Shown here one piece after another: positions 60,267-64,000 of a stretch of 64,000 bases of DNA. Position numbers and translations under genes: made by a program. The DNA is from Terrimonas pollutisoli (GTDB lineage: Bacteria; Bacteroidota; Bacteroidia; Chitinophagales; Chitinophagaceae): positions 620,001-684,000 of the forward strand of contig NZ_JARKNA010000001.1 of the NCBI RefSeq assembly GCF_029360765.1, written 5' to 3'. The notes beneath the pieces are model-generated. The model was not told the origin of the DNA. It ran no database searches and worked only from the letters and a program-made list of their open reading frames with translations. Positions within the stretch are counted from its first letter, which is position 1; every line of letters begins with the position of its first letter.

Positions 60267-61820
60267 ATGCATATCGACACAAGAGAATTAGACGATGAAT
60301 CGCTGATTGAAGGAGATATTTGTATTGTGGGCGCCGGGCCCGCAGGGATAACTATGGCGCTGGAATGGATCAATAGTCCTTACAAAATTATATTGCTGGA
60401 GGGAGGCGGGTTTGAATATGATGAACGAGTGCAAAACTTATACGATGGCAAGATTACCGGTCATCCTTATTATCCTATGAAATCCAGCAGGCTGCATTAT
60501 TTCGGTGGTGCTTCCGGTCATTGGGGAGGAATGTGTTCCACTTTCGATGAAATAGATTTTAAAAAAAGGAATTGGGTAGATCATAGTGGTTGGCCTATCA
60601 GGCTGGGCGATTTAGAGCCTTATTACAAAAGAGCCCATCCTGTACTTGACCTGGGACCTTATCAATATGACCTGGCTTACTGGCAAAACAAATACACGTC
60701 TTTGATCCCGCTGCCATTCAATGAAAATATTATCTGGAGTAAAATGTGGCAGTTTTCTCAGCCCACACGTTTTGGTGAAAAATATAAAAATACAATTGTT
60801 AATGCGCCGAATATTCATTTATATACTTACGCAAATGTGACCATGATCCGGACCAATGACAGTGTCTCATCAATAACAGGAGTAGTGATCAAAAACTATT
60901 CGGGAAAGCAACACACGGTTAATGCGAGATATTTTATCCTGGCTTGTTGCGCTATACAAAATGCCCGTTTGCTACTGGCGTCTAATCAGCAGGCGCCTGC
61001 AGGGCTGGGCAATGCCTACGATTTAGTGGGACGGTACTTTATGGAACATCCGGAATTGAAGACGGGTGAATTATGGCTTGCTCACTCCCAGCCGCTAGAA
61101 TTATATATAAGAGGTGAGTTGAGAGTGAGAGCTGAATTAGCCGTGTCTGCAAAAATGCAGGAAGCACTGAGATTGCTGAATGGCACCGCTTCTTTAATGC
61201 CTGTTTCAATATTCAGGAAAATGCAACCCGCTGTTAAAACATGGCAAGATAAAGATCCAAGGAAAAGCCTTCATTCCTTTAACGAAGATTATGGAAAAGC
61301 CTACAGGAAAAATTTATACGAATATTTCAGTTCAGAAAATACACACTGTTATGGTTTATATACAAGAATTGAGCAGGCTCCCAATCCTTCTTCCCGGGTA
61401 TTGTTGAGCGTTGAAAAAGATGAATTGGGTGTGCCCCGTGCCAATCTGCATTGGGCCATGACGTCACTTGATAAATGGACTATACGGAAGGTGAACGAAC
61501 TGATCGGGCAACAGGTAGGTGCTGCAGGGATCGGCCGGGTGAAATTAGCGGAATTCTTATTGGATAATAATGATGACAATATGCCTTCATTTACCAGTGG
61601 CGGCTGGCACCACATGGGTACTACAAGAATGAGTGATGATCCTCATACAGGTGTTGTCGATGCTAACTGCCGGGTACATGGGATCAGTAATCTCTTTATC
61701 GCCGGATCTTCCTGTTTTCCTACGGGCAGCGCTGTTAACCCCACACTCACGTTAGTCGCTTTATCGTTGAGGCTATCCGATCATTTAAAAGAAAGAATTA
61801 AAGAAAATGTAATCACGTAA
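60267..61820 (+). CDS. GMC-family flavin oxidoreductase
   Basis: Large catalytic subunit, 517 residues. The FAD loop DICIVGAGPAGITMALEW is at residues 18-35; YFGGASGHWGGMC is the GMC signature region, and the C-terminus has the catalytic HH in GGWHHMGTTRMSDDPHTGVVD followed by NLFIAGSSCFPTGSAVNPTLTLVALSLRL. These enzymes oxidise sugars or polyols and pass electrons to the respiratory chain. No signal peptide: it is probably carried out with its small subunit. A cytochrome subunit is not adjacent. Confidence 0.9.
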   Translation: MHIDTRELDDESLIEGDICIVGAGPAGITMALEWINSPYKIILLEGGGFEYDERVQNLYDGKITGHPYYPMKSSRLHYFGGASGHWGGMCSTFDEIDFKKRNWVDHSGWPIRLGDLEPYYKRAHPVLDLGPYQYDLAYWQNKYTSLIPLPFNENIIWSKMWQFSQPTRFGEKYKNTIVNAPNIHLYTYANVTMIRTNDSVSSITGVVIKNYSGKQHTVNARYFILACCAIQNARLLLASNQQAPAGLGNAYDLVGRYFMEHPELKTGELWLAHSQPLELYIRGELRVRAELAVSAKMQEALRLLNGTASLMPVSIFRKMQPAVKTWQDKDPRKSLHSFNEDYGKAYRKNLYEYFSSENTHCYGLYTRIEQAPNPSSRVLLSVEKDELGVPRANLHWAMTSLDKWTIRKVNELIGQQVGAAGIGRVKLAEFLLDNNDDNMPSFTSGGWHHMGTTRMSDDPHTGVVDANCRVHGISNLFIAGSSCFPTGSAVNPTLTLVALSLRLSDHLKERIKENVIT

Positions 61821-61840
61821 AAGTTTTTGAGTATGTGACT

Positions 61841-64000
61841 TTATAAGTTCACATATTTCACTATGATCTTTATATCCCTGTTTCTGCCTTTGTCGTCCGT
61901 GCAGGATATTTTTACAGGACCTTCATTCGGAACAAAAAATTGTTTCTCGCCTGTGTTTGAACTTTTGTAAAATTTATTATCGATATACCAATACACTTTA
62001 CTTACATCATTCGCAGTTTTACAAACCAGTTGCAGCGGTTCAGGGTCTTTTTTATTGATAAGATATTCCACGCCGTTTGCGGGTGAACTTATCATAGGTG
62101 CACTTCCCTTAAAGATCAATTCGCAATCCGGGTTATGAAGAGGAATTTTTAGATAGGATATTTGATGCTCTTCAAACCATGCCTGCATTTCAGGTTCGAT
62201 TGATTTATACCATTTCTTTTTATAACCCGTTTCGGGAGCACAGGTTTTGCAATAGGATATTTCTTCGCCGGGGCTGATCATTATTTCCTGGCGATTACTA
62301 CATTCTTTTGTAGACGAAACCAGCGGAATAAAATAATCGGTAATCAAATTGGTACAATGGGAGGAGGGAATTAACCCCGTTTCGCTGCAAACCTGTCTTA
62401 TCTCGCAATCTTTGGGCTGGCTGAACCATTCTTTGTCGTTGTCATAATCAAGTGTGTTGAAGATTTTAAATAGCAATGGAGTGGCGATAGTGGCCCCGCT
62501 GAGGTCAGCGACTCCTACGCCTGAAAAATTACCCACCCAAACACCAACGGTATAGTTTTTATTATATCCAATGCTCCAGGCATCTCTCCGTCCATAGCTG
62601 GTGCCTGTTTTCCACGCTATTTTTGGCATTCGCTCCGTGGCGGTCCAATTGAGCGGGAAGTCGGGTCTGTTTACCTTTGACAGTATTTCATTGATCATAT
62701 AAACTGCTGCCGGGCTTACAACTCTTGTCTTCCTGGTAATGCTGTCATCCTGCAGAAATGAAGGGACATAGTAAATGCCATCGTTCGCAAATGCAGCAAA
62801 TAGTCCGGTTAGCTCTTCAAGGGTTGTGCCGCATCCTCCCAATATCATGGAGAGACCTAATTTTGGTTTGTCTTTTTGTACCTGTTTGAAATTGCAGTCT
62901 GATAGTTTTTGAATCAGCTTTTCATGTCCTAATAATTTTAAGCTTTTGACAGCGGGGATATTCAACGAATGCTCCAATGCGTATTCAGTGGTGATGTAGC
63001 CATTAAATTTTCTATCATAATTCTCAGGGGCATAGCCTTCATAATTGACAGGTACATCGGTCATTACCGTTTTAGGAGTCAGCAGACCTTCATCAAAGCA
63101 CATCGCATATAGCAAAGGTTTTAAAGTGCTTCCGGGCTGACGTATGGCTTTGGCGCCGTTGACCTGCCCGCCATCTGTGGTATCAGTAAAGTCAGACGAG
63201 CCTACGTAAGAAATTATTTTGTGCGATTTATTGTCGATAATAACAACGGCGGCATTTTTTATATTTCGGAGCCTTTGAGCTCTTACATAATCTTCAACCA
63301 GCTTTTCAGTTTTTAATTGTGTATTTAGGTTAATAGTGGTTTTGTTTAAAATATTTCCTTGCTGTTTGAGTTGATAGGAAAGATGAGGCGCATAGTGCGG
63401 CACTGTTCCCCGGGTTGCAGTTAACGGTTCTGCCAGTGCATCTTCAATTTCCTTTTTTGTAAATACTTTTTCATTGGCGAATTTTTGTAACCACTTGTTT
63501 CTTTCGGCGACAACATGATCATTGTTTTTCCCAATTACCAGTGAAGAAGGCCTGTTAGGAATTATGCTGAGTGCGGTGATCTCAGCAAGCGAAAGATGAT
63601 CCGGATTTTTTTTAAAATATAAAAAAGCTGCTGCTTTCACTCCTTCAATATTACCTCCATAGGGTACAAGATTGAGATAGAGTTGCAGTATTTCGTTTTT
63701 ATCATATTTCCATTCCAGTTGAAGAGCCCGGAAGCTTTCCCTGATTTTATTTAAAATATTTCTTTTACCTGGATCCAGTGCTCTGGCCACCTGCATAGTG
63801 ATGGTGCTGGCGCCCGAGGTTCTTTTCATCCGCAGCAGATTTTTAAAGAATGCCCTGGTAATGGCCAATGGATTTACGCCGGGATGGGAATAAAAATATT
63901 TATCTTCTTTAGCGACAATCGTCTTCCGGAGTAATGGCGATATTTCTTGAAGCTCTGTTTTCATCCGCCACTTCTCGTCTGCGGTTAGATAGACGTTGAT
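61841..64000 (-). CDS. pbpC: Penicillin-binding protein 1C (5' end outside window)
   Basis: The frame is open to the window edge (VYLTADEKWRMKTELQEISPLL), so the signal-anchor part is missing. The transglycosylase domain shows VAKEDKYFYSHPGVNP and TSGASTITMQVARAL. The transpeptidase motifs are QPGSTLKPLLYAM (SxxK), EHSLNIPAVKSL (SxN region) and WKTGTSYGRRDAWSIGYN. The C-terminal 90 residues form the PBP1C-specific domain (SSPANGVEYLINKKDPEPL). Convergent with the GMC gene; 20-bp gap. Confidence 0.94.
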   Translation of the reverse strand: MNVYLTADEKWRMKTELQEISPLLRKTIVAKEDKYFYSHPGVNPLAITRAFFKNLLRMKRTSGASTITMQVARALDPGKRNILNKIRESFRALQLEWKYDKNEILQLYLNLVPYGGNIEGVKAAAFLYFKKNPDHLSLAEITALSIIPNRPSSLVIGKNNDHVVAERNKWLQKFANEKVFTKKEIEDALAEPLTATRGTVPHYAPHLSYQLKQQGNILNKTTINLNTQLKTEKLVEDYVRAQRLRNIKNAAVVIIDNKSHKIISYVGSSDFTDTTDGGQVNGAKAIRQPGSTLKPLLYAMCFDEGLLTPKTVMTDVPVNYEGYAPENYDRKFNGYITTEYALEHSLNIPAVKSLKLLGHEKLIQKLSDCNFKQVQKDKPKLGLSMILGGCGTTLEELTGLFAAFANDGIYYVPSFLQDDSITRKTRVVSPAAVYMINEILSKVNRPDFPLNWTATERMPKIAWKTGTSYGRRDAWSIGYNKNYTVGVWVGNFSGVGVADLSGATIATPLLFKIFNTLDYDNDKEWFSQPKDCEIRQVCSETGLIPSSHCTNLITDYFIPLVSSTKECSNRQEIMISPGEEISYCKTCAPETGYKKKWYKSIEPEMQAWFEEHQISYLKIPLHNPDCELIFKGSAPMISSPANGVEYLINKKDPEPLQLVCKTANDVSKVYWYIDNKFYKSSNTGEKQFFVPNEGPVKISCTDDKGRNRDIKIIVKYVNL

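Noticed and set aside
61834..61857. Terminator between the GMC and pbpC genes
   Set aside because: An inverted repeat (TATGTGA...TTCACATA) exists but lacks a T tract and overlaps the pbpC stop region, so I do not call it a terminator.

Overview
The window comes from a member of the Bacteroidota, most likely the family Chitinophagaceae. I infer this from the dcw gene order and the protein types (RprX-like kinase, paired M16 peptidases, FadN-type fusion, head-GIN lipoprotein). Further support comes from one exact TTTG-19 bp-TAnnTTTG promoter ahead of atpD, from frequent GTG/TTG starts without Shine-Dalgarno sequences, and from many short interspersed palindromes. No rRNA, tRNA, CRISPR array, prophage or plasmid origin was seen.

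Layout. 1-6.2 kb: a cut-off hypothetical gene, a VOC-domain protein, a cytochrome c lipoprotein, a DUF1772-like membrane protein, an ABM-type monooxygenase, an M14-type carboxypeptidase and an OmpA-family protein. 6.3-13.6 kb (minus): PDH E2, dnaX, a GNAT-like protein, an L,D-transpeptidase and the relic of an S9-type hydrolase. 13.7-22.4 kb: atpD and atpC separated by about 290 bp of repeats, a methyltransferase, a TMEM220-like protein, a DUF4197 lipoprotein, YqgE/AlgH, a sensor kinase with no adjacent regulator, queA and a DUF3052 protein. 22.6-40.6 kb: a complete plus-strand division and cell wall (dcw) cluster mraZ-rsmH-ftsL-ftsI-murE-mraY-murD-ftsW-murG-murC-ftsQ-ftsA-ftsZ, covering lipid II synthesis from MurC to MurG and the core divisome; murF, murB and ddl are absent. 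40.9-49 kb: a CHRD lipoprotein, a type II toxin-antitoxin pair with a nonsense codon in the toxin, a PLP decarboxylase, an AAA ATPase between two copies of a ~168-bp repeat, an unknown gene, an ABC exporter and a GH43 enzyme. 49-58 kb: a TIGR01777 epimerase, an inactive/active M16 pair, a metzincin-like protease, a RAYT transposase between two REP-like palindromes, and a FadN-type beta-oxidation enzyme. 57-64 kb: a head-GIN lipoprotein, a Tat-exported amine oxidase, a GMC dehydrogenase with its small subunit, and PBP1C cut by the window end.

The most unusual aspects are two. First, short palindromic repeats have invaded the dcw cluster so heavily that they appear to supply the N- or C-terminal codons of FtsL, FtsW, MurG and FtsQ, and internal codons of DnaX and FadN. 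A composite repeat of about 200 bp occurs both between ftsL and ftsI and between ftsQ and ftsA. Second, a lone AAA ATPase gene has three 15-bp iterons over its promoter and sits between two copies of the upstream region of a decarboxylase gene; the outer copy still carries 13 relic codons of that gene. This looks like an uncharacterised mobile or selfish unit.
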